Source of the DNA: Pontibacter sp. SGAir0037
Lineage (GTDB): Bacteria; Bacteroidota; Bacteroidia; Cytophagales; Hymenobacteraceae
DNA: 64,000 bases
Assembly (NCBI RefSeq): GCF_005491705.1
Contig: NZ_CP028092.1
Location: 930,001 to 994,000 of the forward strand
Direction of reading: 5' to 3'
In this document: positions 18,870-27,973 of the stretch, piece after piece
Layout of the letters: each line of letters starts with the position of its first letter
Position numbering within the stretch: the stretch's first letter is position 1
Translations under genes and position numbers: made by a program
The notes under the pieces: model-generated
Told to the model about the DNA's origin: nothing
Database searches by the model: none
The model's input: the letters and a program-made list of their open reading frames with translations, nothing else

Positions 18870-19556
18870 TAAATAATAAGTAAGGCCATAGTTTAGCGTA
18901 GCACTTGAGAAATCAAAGTTGAAGCTATTACTTTTAGAGGTATAATCATCTTGAAAATTGATAACTCCATTCAATAGTTCTACATTTTTTGAATCGTAGG
19001 TGGTTTTGCTAAATCCTAGTAATCCTAAGTTTAGGTTAAGCGCAAATTTAGGTGAAATAAAACAGGTGATACCAGGTGATACACCAGCTGAGAAGTATCG
19101 AGAATCTGATTCATTAGATCTTGAGGGAATAGCTGAAGTTCCTGTATATATTGAATTGAACTGTGTAACAGTTTTGTTGTACCCCACAGAAAGCACTGCA
19201 TGTAGAGCTATTTTATCTAATAAGAATAAATATTGTTTTGCATATGCATTATAGCTAAATGTTCTATACCTATCATCAGAAGTATAAGGAGGGCCAAGAG
19301 ACAACCTATCATTTGATATTCTTTCCCTTCCAAAATTAAAATTGGCCCCAACCTCTAAATTGTCTTTGATAAATATACCGACAGAAGGACCTAATTCATA
19401 ATTTTTAACTTTTTGAAAGGTTGAGGCATCTCTATCCTCATATGTGGAATAAGAGTAGGCAAGGGTTCCTGTAAGAGCAATGCTTCCTTTTGATATTTGA
19501 GCTTGTAGATTACTATAGCAAAGTACAGCAATTAGTAATAGTATTACCTTCTTCAT
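18858..19556 (-). CDS. Outer-membrane beta-barrel protein (paralogue of the next gene)
   Basis: I place the start at the ATG at 19556 (MKKVILLL), three codons inside the longest frame, because it begins a good signal peptide ending NLQAQ. The mature 210 residues alternate polar and hydrophobic residues with aromatic girdles and finish with a barrel-like strand (NYGLTYYLGRQ), as in OmpW/porin-family barrels of Bacteroidota. It is 13 bp downstream of a paralogue with the same plan (19570-20211). Base composition is visibly more AT-rich than the neighbouring genes, hinting at recent acquisition or relaxed codon use. Confidence 0.8.
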   Translation of the reverse strand: MKKVILLLIAVLCYSNLQAQISKGSIALTGTLAYSYSTYEDRDASTFQKVKNYELGPSVGIFIKDNLEVGANFNFGRERISNDRLSLGPPYTSDDRYRTFSYNAYAKQYLFLLDKIALHAVLSVGYNKTVTQFNSIYTGTSAIPSRSNESDSRYFSAGVSPGITCFISPKFALNLNLGLLGFSKTTYDSKNVELLNGVINFQDDYTSKSNSFNFDFSSATLNYGLTYYLGRQ

Positions 19557-19569
19557 TATGTACATCTAC

Positions 19570-20211
19570 TTAACGTGCTATAAAATAACTAAGCCCTATT
19601 CCAAAACTGCTAAAAGATAAATTTGCATCAAACTTGCTGGATACGGAACGATCATCATTTTCATAAAGAAGTTTAGTACTTTGTCTACTAAAGGAAATGT
19701 TACCAAAGGATGCTGTTAATCCTAATTTTGGGGTGGCAAAGTAGGTAAGCCCGGGATATAAACCGATAGCGTAATTATTTGTATTCTGAGTAAGCTCGTC
19801 TGCGGAAGAAGTGTTACTATATCTCGTTTTACCTAACCCTGCTGAGATATAGCCAGTACCGTGTAAAGATAATTGTTCTGTCAAAGCTACATACTTGCGC
19901 AAATAGACTCCTAATGTAACGCTATTATTTTTAGATATATTTTCACCTGTATCATAAATTGTCTTTCTAAGGCTAGAGGTTATACCAACACTAATGCCTG
20001 CTTCAGTTCCATCTGAAATAAAATATCCAACAGAAGGTCTCAGAGCTAGATTTCTGTTTGTATCACTTATAGTTGTTGGTAAACTTGATGTGTTACCATT
20101 GCTGTTATAATAACTTACGGAACCAGAAACAGCAAAGGTACCTTGAGAGGTTTGTGCGAAGACTCCCGTGCCCAACAAAGCCAGGAGTGCAGTTGTAAAT
20201 AATGTTTTCAT
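19570..20211 (-). CDS. Outer-membrane beta-barrel protein
   Basis: 213 residues. Signal peptide (1-19, LGTGVFAQ) followed by the motif TSQGTFAVSGSVSYYNSNG, then alternating beta strands, a GISVGITS strand and a final FGIGLSYFIAR strand ending in an aromatic/basic residue. This is a small outer-membrane barrel of the porin-family type found widely in Bacteroidota. Gene order suggests tandem duplication with the downstream gene, and the two are probably one transcript that ends at the inverted repeat near 18801. AT-rich like its partner. Confidence 0.8.
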   Translation of the reverse strand: MKTLFTTALLALLGTGVFAQTSQGTFAVSGSVSYYNSNGNTSSLPTTISDTNRNLALRPSVGYFISDGTEAGISVGITSSLRKTIYDTGENISKNNSVTLGVYLRKYVALTEQLSLHGTGYISAGLGKTRYSNTSSADELTQNTNNYAIGLYPGLTYFATPKLGLTASFGNISFSRQSTKLLYENDDRSVSSKFDANLSFSSFGIGLSYFIAR

Positions 20212-20341
20212 ATTTGTTTTTTTGATGAACTAACACCTATGCAACAAATATGCCATTATGATTATATTTTAATATGTTAAATTAAATTATTTCTTAGAGC
20301 CGTTATAGTATGGGTAGTTTAGGAAGGGATATGTCTTATCT

Positions 20342-22204
20342 TCACCTGTTAACAGCACTGAAAGGGAGTGTAGGGGGCTGCTTTTTAAAATAATCCATCC
20401 TGATCAGCTGGTCGGATACTTCCCAGGCTTTTTTCAGGTGGTTAATTGCTGTAGTATCGGTTTGTGTGGTGTCTCCTAGCACCATAAAGCTGGCATTAAT
20501 GGCAAACCTGCTCTTTTGAGTTGAGAGAATACTGCTGCCAAGCCCGCGCCAATATTGAACTGGTGCACCTGCGAGATCCATCAGTGTTGGGTAAATGTCT
20601 ATTTGGCCAAGGGTTTCGGTATAGGTAAGTGGTTCCGCTGTATTTAACACGAGTAAGGGAACATAACAGTTCTTCGACATAAGTGCTTTGGCATCCGTAT
20701 TCTTTAGCAAACTGCTGCGTTGCCCGTAGCCGAACGCTTCATGATCTCCAACAAAAACAAAAAGCGTATTTTCAAATAAACCTGCCTCTTTCATGCCTTT
20801 TATAAAATTGCCGATGGCAAGGTCGGTATAATGAACCGTCTGCATGTAATCAGCAAGTATAGCCGGAAAGGAGGAAGGAATATGGAGCGCTTTTTTATCC
20901 TCGGGCAGTTCGAATGGAAAGTGGGAGGTAAGCGTAATCAGTTGTAGGAAGAACGGCTGCGGCAGTTTTTTTATTTTTTCCAAAGACTGTGCAAAAAAGG
21001 AGGCGTCGCTGAGGCCCATGCCCACTGCATCCTGCATATTGTAATGCTGACTTGCTATCAGAGAATCAAAGCCCATGGCAGGGTTCATCTTTCCCTGGTT
21101 CCAAAATGAAGGCTTATCGCCCACCAGCGTCATTGCTTTATAAGAAGCTTTTTCTTTCAATGCTTTTGCCAGCGACATGTAACTGTTATCAGGATATTTA
21201 AAGAATGCGGCACCATTGTTCAGAGGTAATAACCCGGTATTGATAAGCAGCTGCGCATCGCTTGAGCGTCCATGCTTTGTCTGAGGCACTACGTGCGGAG
21301 CATACAGGCTGTGGGAAGCTTCCGATTGAATTAAAGCATTGAGATGCGGGGTTATTTCCTGCCCGTTAACACGGCTGCCTATTGTCCAGGATTCCAGCGA
21401 CTCTACCAGAACCAGTACCACGTTTTTGGCAGTAGTATCGGCCCTATGTGCAAAGAGGCGCTGGCGTGCCGGTAGCTGATGCTGCTCCAGCCATTCATTT
21501 ACAGCAGAGATCTCTTCTGCCATAACAGGCTCTTTGGGTAACAGGAACTCACTTGCCTGCCACATCCAGAGCGAAAAGATGCCGTAGTTCCGGGCTGCCT
21601 GGCAATGGTCAATATTAAAAACTTCAGGCTTTTGCAGAATACGGTTATGGAAGTTGTAATGCTGAAAGCCGTTGTAGAGGAGGAGACAAACAATAGGGAG
21701 GGCACTCATGTGAAGTGCGGTTGTTCTGGGATAAAAAGCTTCTACGTTCAGCTTTTTGCGGAAATGGAAATTATAGAGCAAAGCGATCAGGAGCGTTGGA
21801 AGCAGCAGCGATACGTCCTCCAAATTAATAGAGGCCAGTATACCTGATAAAAGGCTGCGCAGGTTTCCTAATTCGGAGTAAGCACTGAAAGGAATAACCG
21901 TATAAAAAGTGCGGTAATACCAAACGTTGGCCAATAAAAGCACATCAACAAAAATAATAGTACTGAATAGCAGAAAAGCATTGCCTTTCCGAACCAGGAT
22001 GTAGGGGATAGTGAGCAGCAAACTCCAGGCTAAGGTAAAAAGATGAGGAGGAATATTGTTCCAGAACCTTAAGGGGAGATGCTGATCAATAAAAAAATAA
22101 AAAATGGAGAATGTAAGATACAGGCTAAGAACAATTAATCCGTAAAAGATGATGTTCTCTTGAAAATATCTCCAGTTGGTAAAGGAGTAAAAGATTTTAT
22201 ACAT
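20342..22204 (-). CDS. LtaS-like sulfatase-fold membrane transferase
   Basis: 620 residues. Five or so membrane helices in the first 200 residues are followed by an extracytoplasmic sulfatase/alkaline-phosphatase-fold domain: NVVLVLVESLES (first metal Glu), HGRSSDAQ (nucleophile region), VGDHEAFG (DH metal pair). This is the plan of lipoteichoic-acid synthase and of phosphoglycerol and phosphoethanolamine transferases. Where LtaS has the nucleophilic Thr in GKTSD, this protein has Ser (GRSSD). Gram-negative relatives add phosphoglycerol or similar groups to glycans or lipids; the actual substrate is not visible. It is alone, flanked by gaps of 130 bp downstream and more than 800 bp upstream. 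Confidence 0.88.
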   Translation of the reverse strand: MYKIFYSFTNWRYFQENIIFYGLIVLSLYLTFSIFYFFIDQHLPLRFWNNIPPHLFTLAWSLLLTIPYILVRKGNAFLLFSTIIFVDVLLLANVWYYRTFYTVIPFSAYSELGNLRSLLSGILASINLEDVSLLLPTLLIALLYNFHFRKKLNVEAFYPRTTALHMSALPIVCLLLYNGFQHYNFHNRILQKPEVFNIDHCQAARNYGIFSLWMWQASEFLLPKEPVMAEEISAVNEWLEQHQLPARQRLFAHRADTTAKNVVLVLVESLESWTIGSRVNGQEITPHLNALIQSEASHSLYAPHVVPQTKHGRSSDAQLLINTGLLPLNNGAAFFKYPDNSYMSLAKALKEKASYKAMTLVGDKPSFWNQGKMNPAMGFDSLIASQHYNMQDAVGMGLSDASFFAQSLEKIKKLPQPFFLQLITLTSHFPFELPEDKKALHIPSSFPAILADYMQTVHYTDLAIGNFIKGMKEAGLFENTLFVFVGDHEAFGYGQRSSLLKNTDAKALMSKNCYVPLLVLNTAEPLTYTETLGQIDIYPTLMDLAGAPVQYWRGLGSSILSTQKSRFAINASFMVLGDTTQTDTTAINHLKKAWEVSDQLIRMDYFKKQPPTLPFSAVNR

Positions 22205-22534
22205 AAATAGTTACTAAAGCTTAATACATAAGTTCTACATAGGTGCATAAGGGTGTCAGGCTTATTTTAAAGGTTGTTAAGGCAGTATTATTTAATTATT
22301 ATCAAATTTAATTATTTATTGTTAATATACTAATTAAAATTTGAATGGTTATACTTATTTTATTTGAACGAAGCAATGCTATATTATAGGCGAAATACAA
22401 TAAGAGCTGCAATTAGTGAAGGAAGCAGAAGATTAGTTAATTGAAAGAAAGAAGTATTATCTGGTAAGGTAAAACGTCTTGTAGTGTAACTGTTGTGCTA
22501 TAGTAAGAACAAACGATTAAGAAGAGCGGAGAGA

Positions 22535-22666
22535 ATGAAATTATATCTTTCGGAGGAAACATCGGCAATATTTCGAAGGTATATACTTTACCTTTTGCAA
22601 ATCTTTGAGAGGAGGAAGTTGGAGCTAAGGAGCATAGCTTTAAGAAAAGATCAAATCAGGTTCTAA
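22535..22666 (+). CDS. Possible 43-residue small protein
   Basis: An ATG frame of 43 codons with a purine-rich GGAGAG stretch shortly upstream, a basic and hydrophobic product (MKLYLSEETSAIFRRYIL at the start, many Arg/Lys later) and, 20 bp after its stop codon, a strong intrinsic terminator. No family is recognised and short frames like this occur by chance. The terminator implies that something on this strand is transcribed, either this ORF or a small RNA. Confidence 0.25.
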   Translation: MKLYLSEETSAIFRRYILYLLQIFERRKLELRSIALRKDQIRF

Positions 22667-22686
22667 GTTTAAATTTCATTAAAACA

Positions 22687-22717
22687 AAAAAGGCTCTCCT
22701 TTATAGAGAGCCTTTTT
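22687..22717 (+). terminator. Intrinsic terminator
   Basis: Perfect 12-bp arms at 22687-22698 and 22706-22717 with a 7-nt loop; the right arm runs into a T-rich tract. It would end a transcript coming from about 22500 on the plus strand, where no confident gene lies. Confidence 0.75.
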
Positions 22718-22790
22718 ATTATGATCAGTTTATAGAAAACTTTTCAACTTTTAGCCATCCTTTTATACGGAAGCATTTGAAAGGAGGTTT
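22687..22790 (+). repeat. Approximately 100-bp intergenic repeat, copy A
   Basis: Similar to 25122-25223 in the same orientation. Both copies start with a terminator hairpin of related sequence (GGCTC...GAGCC stem) and share an exact 30-nt core (22729-22758 here, 25163-25192 there). Similarity continues with scattered differences to a GAGGAGGTT/AGGAGGTT end. Not part of any protein gene. Confidence 0.75.
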
Positions 22791-23037
22791 CGGCAGGTTG
22801 AAAAATATTTCATTTTTTGTTTCATTAACTCCTTGCGCTTATAGGTTATAACCTGGTAAAATTTAGCTGATAAATATTTACGAGAACATCCAGCGCTTTG
22901 CCCTGTTTCGTATCTGAACCAAGGTAATCCGGTTATGGTTAATAAGCTGGTGTTACTTAATTATATTTCCTTTTCGCATCATGATGCTGTTGCTGCGGGT
23001 AACACGGCAACTTCTTAAAACTGTTTTAAAAACTGAT

Positions 23038-23556
23038 ATGAAACCAACCCTCATCCTTCTTTGTGCTTTGATGTTTACTGTTTTTCAGAGCCAGGCGCAG
23101 AATCTGAAAACCAACAAAGGCCACGAGAACAATCCATATTATTCGAACACAGATACTACCAAACTGCGGGTGACGAATGCGCAGTGGAAAAAGATTTTAC
23201 CGGCAGACTTGTATGCTGTGGCACGTGAAAAAGATACGGAGCGTGCCTTTACGGGCAAGTACTGGAAAACTGATACCAAAGGCACCTATTATTGTGCTGT
23301 GTGTGGTAATGTGCTGTTTAAATCTACGGCAAAGTTTGCCAGCGATTGCGGGTGGCCCAGCTTTTATGAGCCTATCCGGAAAAACAGCGTAAAATACGTA
23401 AACGATAACTCTTACGGCATGAAGCGGATTGAAGTATTATGCGCCCGCTGCGATTCTCACCTGGGCCATATTTTCGATGATGGTCCGGCACCGACTTATA
23501 AGCGCTATTGCATGAATTCGGTCTCACTGGACTTTGCGCCCAGCTTGGGGCTTTGA
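23038..23556 (+). CDS. msrB: Exported peptide methionine-R-sulfoxide reductase MsrB
   Basis: The longest frame starts at 22981, but the ATG at 23038 begins a proper signal peptide (MKPTLILLCALMFTVFQSQAQ), so I start there (172 residues). MsrB reduces the R-sulfoxide of methionine in proteins. Zinc-binding pairs CAVC and CARC, the CGWPSF motif, the HLGHIFDDGP stretch and the catalytic Cys in RYCMNS are all present. The signal peptide puts it in the periplasm, where it would repair oxidised envelope proteins. It stands alone; the next gene is convergent. Confidence 0.95.
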   Translation: MKPTLILLCALMFTVFQSQAQNLKTNKGHENNPYYSNTDTTKLRVTNAQWKKILPADLYAVAREKDTERAFTGKYWKTDTKGTYYCAVCGNVLFKSTAKFASDCGWPSFYEPIRKNSVKYVNDNSYGMKRIEVLCARCDSHLGHIFDDGPAPTYKRYCMNSVSLDFAPSLGL

Positions 23557-23620
23557 TTGCTTTCAGGTACCAGTGCTATGGTAATAAGGCCAGCCGGTGT
23601 CTAGCAGCTGTTGGCCTTAG

Positions 23621-24028
23621 CTAGGCCCTGAGCCAGGCAATGGCCTCTGTCTTGTTGTTAAAGTTCTGTATGTCGAAAGGGAGAAGTCCTGCCTGCCGGA
23701 TGTACTGCACATTGCTGTCGGATATAGCCTCTATCGTAGAGCTGGCAGACTGAAGCCTTGCAAGCTTCTGCAAGCGCGAGGCTGCTAAACCACTGGCCAG
23801 GTAAGAGGCAATTTCCCTGCTTTCCTGCTGGCCCACCGAAATAATGGTTCTGCTGGAGTCTAGCAGGATTTTCTTGATGTCGTAATTTTTTACAGTATCA
23901 ACCAGGGTGTTTATACTATGCTTGATCTCGGGCATCAGGTAGTCGTGCAAATCAGGGTATAATACTTCCAGAATGTCTGTTGCCGGATCGTAATTCAATT
24001 TAATCAAACTGTTTTCAAAGAGAATCAT
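23621..24028 (-). CDS. Small STAS/SpoIIAA-like protein
   Basis: 135 residues, cytoplasmic. The pattern (beta strand with LNYDPATDILEVLYPD, then helix-strand-helix units, KKILLDSSRTI, ending in an amphipathic helix AIAWLRA) fits a SpoIIAA-like STAS fold of the sort seen as stand-alone proteins near histidine kinases in Cytophagales. No phosphoacceptor serine can be assigned with confidence. It is next to a NarL-type regulator and a PAS kinase, transcribed away from the former. The role in signalling is inferred from fold and context only. Confidence 0.6.
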   Translation of the reverse strand: MILFENSLIKLNYDPATDILEVLYPDLHDYLMPEIKHSINTLVDTVKNYDIKKILLDSSRTIISVGQQESREIASYLASGLAASRLQKLARLQSASSTIEAISDSNVQYIRQAGLLPFDIQNFNNKTEAIAWLRA

Positions 24029-24401
24029 CTCAAAAATATAGCGGGAACTAGGGCAAATATAAAAAGAATTATGACAATAAAGGTTTAAACATCAATTAGA
24101 AGTTGATAAAACATCTTTAATGCATCATTTGTTATCACAGTACTGTGGTAGCTTTTTATAGCATACCCTTAGTTTAGAAGTGTTGCAGACACATTTTCTT
24201 TTCTCGGTCATATTTGCAATATTGGCCTTGCGTAATCGTAATTAGTTTTAATAAACTTTATAGCCGGGCAGGCAATTTCAGAAAAGCAGAATGGCAGCAG
24301 GCTCCGTCGTAAAGCAAAACAACGTTACAACATTTTTAATTATATGTCTTGTACACCATTAGTGTCGGGTTGTACTACTTAAACGCAACAAGAAACTATT
24401 T
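24029..24401. other. 373-bp divergent intergenic region
   Basis: AT-rich spacer between the divergent STAS-like and response-regulator genes. It should hold the promoters of both. I see no clear TANNTTTG box and no open frame of note. Confidence 0.4.
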
Positions 24402-25076
24402 ATGAACGACAAATATCCTATCAGTGTGATACTGACAGATGATCATCGTATTGCCAGGGAAGGGATAAAAGTAATGCTGGGGCAGGACGAAGAAATCAAG
24501 ATAATAGGAGAGGCCTCTAATGGAGAGGAACTACTAAACTTATTAGCCACGACTCCGGCCGACCTTGTGTTGCTGGATGTTCTGATGCCTGTAATGGACG
24601 GCCTTGAAACGGTGAAGCAGGTGAAGCTGCTGTATCCGCAAATACAGGTGCTGGCACTTTCTATGCTGCAGGATACAAAGCATGTACAGAAAATGATGGC
24701 GGCAGGAGCAGCCGGTTATGTGCTGAAGGATACTTGTAAAAGTGAAATGAAAGCAGCCATTAAGCTGGTATCAGGCGGTGGTCGTTTTATGTGTTCTAAC
24801 CTGGCTCTGGATCTGTTGAGCAAAGTTGCTCTGCAGGATATCCAGGCAGGCAGTAGAGCAGTCGGTCCTGGTGCAGTGCTATCGGCCCGGGAGTTGGAGG
24901 TGCTGGAGCTGATTGCCGACGGGTATACAAACCTAGAGATAGCCGATAAGCTCTTTGCCAGTAAGCGTACCATAGAAACTCACCGTCAGAATATGTTGGA
25001 AAAGACCAACTCAAAAAACACCGCACAACTCGTGAAGTTCGCCATCGACAATAGCCTTATCAGCCTTGAAATCTAA
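24402..25076 (+). CDS. NarL/FixJ-family response regulator
   Basis: 224 residues. Receiver domain (1-125) with acidic DDH near the N-terminus, phospho-acceptor Asp in LLDVLMPVMDG, and the conserved Lys in VLKDT. The C-terminal LuxR-type helix-turn-helix (about 158-220) has LSARELEVLELIADG and IADKLFASKRTIETHRQNM. The protein binds DNA after phosphorylation, probably by one of the nearby kinases. The gene stands 373 bp from its divergent neighbour, so its own promoter lies there; a good terminator follows at 25122. Confidence 0.95.
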   Translation: MNDKYPISVILTDDHRIAREGIKVMLGQDEEIKIIGEASNGEELLNLLATTPADLVLLDVLMPVMDGLETVKQVKLLYPQIQVLALSMLQDTKHVQKMMAAGAAGYVLKDTCKSEMKAAIKLVSGGGRFMCSNLALDLLSKVALQDIQAGSRAVGPGAVLSARELEVLELIADGYTNLEIADKLFASKRTIETHRQNMLEKTNSKNTAQLVKFAIDNSLISLEI

Positions 25077-25121
25077 AGTAGAGGTTAAGCTATAGAAACG
25101 GAAGTACTTTGGTATAAAACA

Positions 25122-25151
25122 AGAAAGGCTCCTCATAACGGGAGCCTTTCT
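25122..25151 (+). terminator. Intrinsic terminator after the NarL-type regulator
   Basis: Perfect 11-bp arms (25122-25132 and 25141-25151), 8-nt loop, T-rich 3' side. Placed 45 bp after the response-regulator stop codon. The hairpin is the first part of repeat copy B. Confidence 0.8.
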
Positions 25152-25223
25152 TTATGATCAGTTTTATAGAAAACTTTTCAACTTTTAGCCATGTGAATTT
25201 ACGGAGGCTGTTGAGAGGAGGTT
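25122..25223 (+). repeat. Approximately 100-bp intergenic repeat, copy B
   Basis: Second copy of the repeat at 22687-22790, same orientation, sharing an exact 30-nt core at 25163-25192. It fills the gap between the convergent response-regulator and PAS-kinase genes. Confidence 0.75.
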
Positions 25224-25249
25224 ACAGAATCACAGAAAAAATAAAAAAA

Positions 25250-27844
25250 TTATTCTGCAGTTGTTAAAGCCAGGTCAGGCTTCCGGAAAAATACCTGAAA
25301 TTCTGATCCTTTGCCTTCCGTGCTTTGAACTTCTATTTTGCCGCCTGCATTTTCGATGATCCTTTTTACCATATACAAGCCAATGCCCGAACCATCTACA
25401 TGGCTGTGCAGGCGCTTAAACATGGCGAAAAGCTTTTGCTTGTGGATAAGGTCTATTCCGAGGCCGTTATCCTGAACCGATAGCACCTGGTATGCTTCTG
25501 TTTCATAGCTACGAATCAGCACCTCGGGCTGCCGCTCGGGAGCATGGTACTTAATGGCATTCGAAGTAAGGTTGTAGATAATGCTTCGCAGATTTTTCTC
25601 TGAAAAACGGATGCTTGGCAGGGCACTCACATCAATAGCTAATTGTGCCTTTGTCGCTTTTATGACCGGCAGCAGGTCCAGGCGTATATCTTCTATCAGG
25701 GTAGCCAAGTCTATCTCTGAGGCTGCCGAACTGTGCTCCTTTTGCAGCTTTGTAATGTCGGTCAGGTGACCGATGGTGCGTTTAAACCGCTGCACCGAAT
25801 CCATTATATAGTCCAAGGTTAAGTTGATGGTTTCTGATTGCAGGCTTTCTGCCGGCAATTGCTCTTTCAACACCTCCACCAAGCCTTCTATGTTCAGGAT
25901 TGGCCCTCTGAGGTCGTGGGAGGCGGTATAAATAAAATTATCGAGGTCTATGTTGGTGCGGGTAAGCTGTTCATTGGCAGCTACTAAGCTGGAATTGGTA
26001 ATTGCCAGCTCTGTTGCCAGCTGCTTGGCCTGCCGCTCACTGGCCTCCACCGACTGGCGAGCCAGTTCCTGATCCGTTACATCCATCACCAACGTATAAA
26101 AGCCTATTACTTCCCCATTCCGCACATCCGGCACATAATCGGTGCGGATGTACTTGGTGAATCCTTCCCGGTAAGGCATGCGGGCATCAAAGGTTAGCCT
26201 TTCGCCCGCCAGCGCCCGGTCGATGTATTGTTTTACGCCACTATAGGCTTTCTCGCCTACAACATCCATTACCTTGCGGCCGATCAGGCTTTCCGGTAAT
26301 ACGTTAAACCAGGGAGTATAGGCTTTATTGGCGAACCTGTACCTTTCTTCGCGGTCTAAGTAACCAATGAGTACAGGCAGGGCATCTGTAATTAGCCTAA
26401 GCTGCTTGGCACTTTCTTCGCTTATCTTCTGTGCCTTCACCTGTTCGGTTGTTTCAAAGGCAAAAACCAATATACCGTCTATTTCTCCATTTTCGTTTCT
26501 CCTTGCCTGCTGTACATAATTAAAATAACGGTCTTCCATTAAACCGTCTTCCGGACGGGCAAGCGGAATCAAAAGCCCTTTTTCCTCGTGTGTATGACCC
26601 GTTTCGTATACCTGCTTAAAAGTTTTATATACCAGGTTGTCAGCTATTTCTGGCAGTGCCTCCAGCAGGGGCTTGTGCAATAATACGCGATTCGGGAAAA
26701 GCTGCTGATAACTTGGGTTTACAAGCTCATATACTAAATCTGGTCCGCGTAAGATGCAGATGGCGGCAGGGGCCTGCATAAAGAGGTTCTCGATGCGCTT
26801 GCGTTGTCTCTCAGATTCAGTTTTTGCCTGTTGCAGATCATGGGTACGCTTTTCTACGCGGGCTTCCAGTTCTTTATTGAGCTGCTGCAGTGCCTCCTGT
26901 GTCCTGTTGAGTTCCTTTATTTTATCGGAGAGTACTTCGTTTAAGGTTTGCACCTGCCTGTGGCTGTTCTCCAGCTCCTGCCTGGCTACAACCTGGGTTG
27001 TGACCTCATAAGCCAATACGAAAATGCCGTTAATTTTACCCTCTATATTACGGATTGCCTGGTAAATAAAGTTGTAATAGTTGTGCCCTAACGCATGGCC
27101 GGTGTTTTCGTGGTCGAGCTGCACCAGCATTTCATGTGCATGAAAACTCTCGCCGGTCTGATATACCTGGTCCAGCAGGCTCTTGATCGGCTGCCCCTTC
27201 AGTTCGGGCATGGCTTCTAAAATAGGTTTACCTAATAATGGCCGGTCTCCCACCAGCTGCTGATACAGAGGGTTTACAAGTTTAAAAGTATGATCGGGGC
27301 CTTCAAAAACACAGACCATTGCCGGTGCCTGTAACAAGATGTTCTGTAGTTGCTGGCGCTGCAGATCTGCTTCGGCCCGTGCCGCCTTTTCTCTTTCCTG
27401 GCTTTCGCGCAAAGCTTTTTCTGCGGCACTGAGCTCCTGATTGGAAGTATCGTTAAAGCCTACCAACAGCAAAGGGCCGCAACGCCGCGCTGAGAGGTTA
27501 AAAAAGTTATCCAGTCCGTCGTACTGGTAACTCACATCGTATCGCCCTGCTTCCCCTGTCTCAAATACACGCTTATAAAAATCAAATACACCCTCTTGCC
27601 TGGCTTTCGGAAAGCGGGTGAACAAGCTTAGGTTTGGATGCTCTGGCAGGCCTATCATCGCCTGGGCCGCCTTGTTAAGATATTCTATATGAAAGTCGAC
27701 AAGTTCGTTATTTTCATCGTCGTAGATTGGCCGAAGAACATTAACAGCTGAAAAGGTAACATTCATGAGCGCCTGAAACAGCTCTTCTTGAGGAATCTCC
27801 TGTACAAACGATCGCGTGTTGGGAAGAGAGGCAGAATCGGACAT
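25250..27844 (-). CDS. Multi-PAS sensor histidine kinase
   Basis: 864 residues with no membrane helix, so a cytoplasmic sensor. Four PAS-type domains can be traced, two of them near-duplicates marked by QAPA(M/A)(V/I)C at about residues 172 and 358 and by FEGPDHTFKLVNP / LRGPDLVYELVNP, separated by coiled coils. The HisKA dimerisation box is ASHDLRGPI, and the ATPase domain has NLTSNAIKYH (N box), DNGLGID (G1) and GSGIGLYMV (G2). It is not hybrid: no receiver domain at the end. It is transcribed after the stand-alone receiver at 27974, separated by 129 bp. Confidence 0.93.
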   Translation of the reverse strand: MSDSASLPNTRSFVQEIPQEELFQALMNVTFSAVNVLRPIYDDENNELVDFHIEYLNKAAQAMIGLPEHPNLSLFTRFPKARQEGVFDFYKRVFETGEAGRYDVSYQYDGLDNFFNLSARRCGPLLLVGFNDTSNQELSAAEKALRESQEREKAARAEADLQRQQLQNILLQAPAMVCVFEGPDHTFKLVNPLYQQLVGDRPLLGKPILEAMPELKGQPIKSLLDQVYQTGESFHAHEMLVQLDHENTGHALGHNYYNFIYQAIRNIEGKINGIFVLAYEVTTQVVARQELENSHRQVQTLNEVLSDKIKELNRTQEALQQLNKELEARVEKRTHDLQQAKTESERQRKRIENLFMQAPAAICILRGPDLVYELVNPSYQQLFPNRVLLHKPLLEALPEIADNLVYKTFKQVYETGHTHEEKGLLIPLARPEDGLMEDRYFNYVQQARRNENGEIDGILVFAFETTEQVKAQKISEESAKQLRLITDALPVLIGYLDREERYRFANKAYTPWFNVLPESLIGRKVMDVVGEKAYSGVKQYIDRALAGERLTFDARMPYREGFTKYIRTDYVPDVRNGEVIGFYTLVMDVTDQELARQSVEASERQAKQLATELAITNSSLVAANEQLTRTNIDLDNFIYTASHDLRGPILNIEGLVEVLKEQLPAESLQSETINLTLDYIMDSVQRFKRTIGHLTDITKLQKEHSSAASEIDLATLIEDIRLDLLPVIKATKAQLAIDVSALPSIRFSEKNLRSIIYNLTSNAIKYHAPERQPEVLIRSYETEAYQVLSVQDNGLGIDLIHKQKLFAMFKRLHSHVDGSGIGLYMVKRIIENAGGKIEVQSTEGKGSEFQVFFRKPDLALTTAE

Positions 27845-27973
27845 GGTAACAAAGGTTGATCACAAACGAAGATAAGCAATAGAAGCTGCAATCGAAAATA
27901 AAGGATATTATAGTAGTTGGCCTTACCTGCTATTAAGTAAGGCCTGTACAAGTATCGGCAGGAAGTGCAATGA

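Larger units (their letters stand above)
22205..23037. other. 833-bp gene-poor stretch
   Basis: Between two divergent genes. It is AT-rich near 22260-22400 and holds one small ORF candidate (22535-22666), a strong terminator hairpin (22687-22717) and one copy of a repeat also present at 25122-25223. I see no tRNA and no further gene. The frame open from 22981 into msrB is most likely leader, not coding. Confidence 0.5.

Noticed and set aside
23557..23620. A hairpin between the convergent msrB and STAS-like genes
   Set aside because: Only a 7-bp perfect stem with a large loop and no T-run; not convincing as a terminator.
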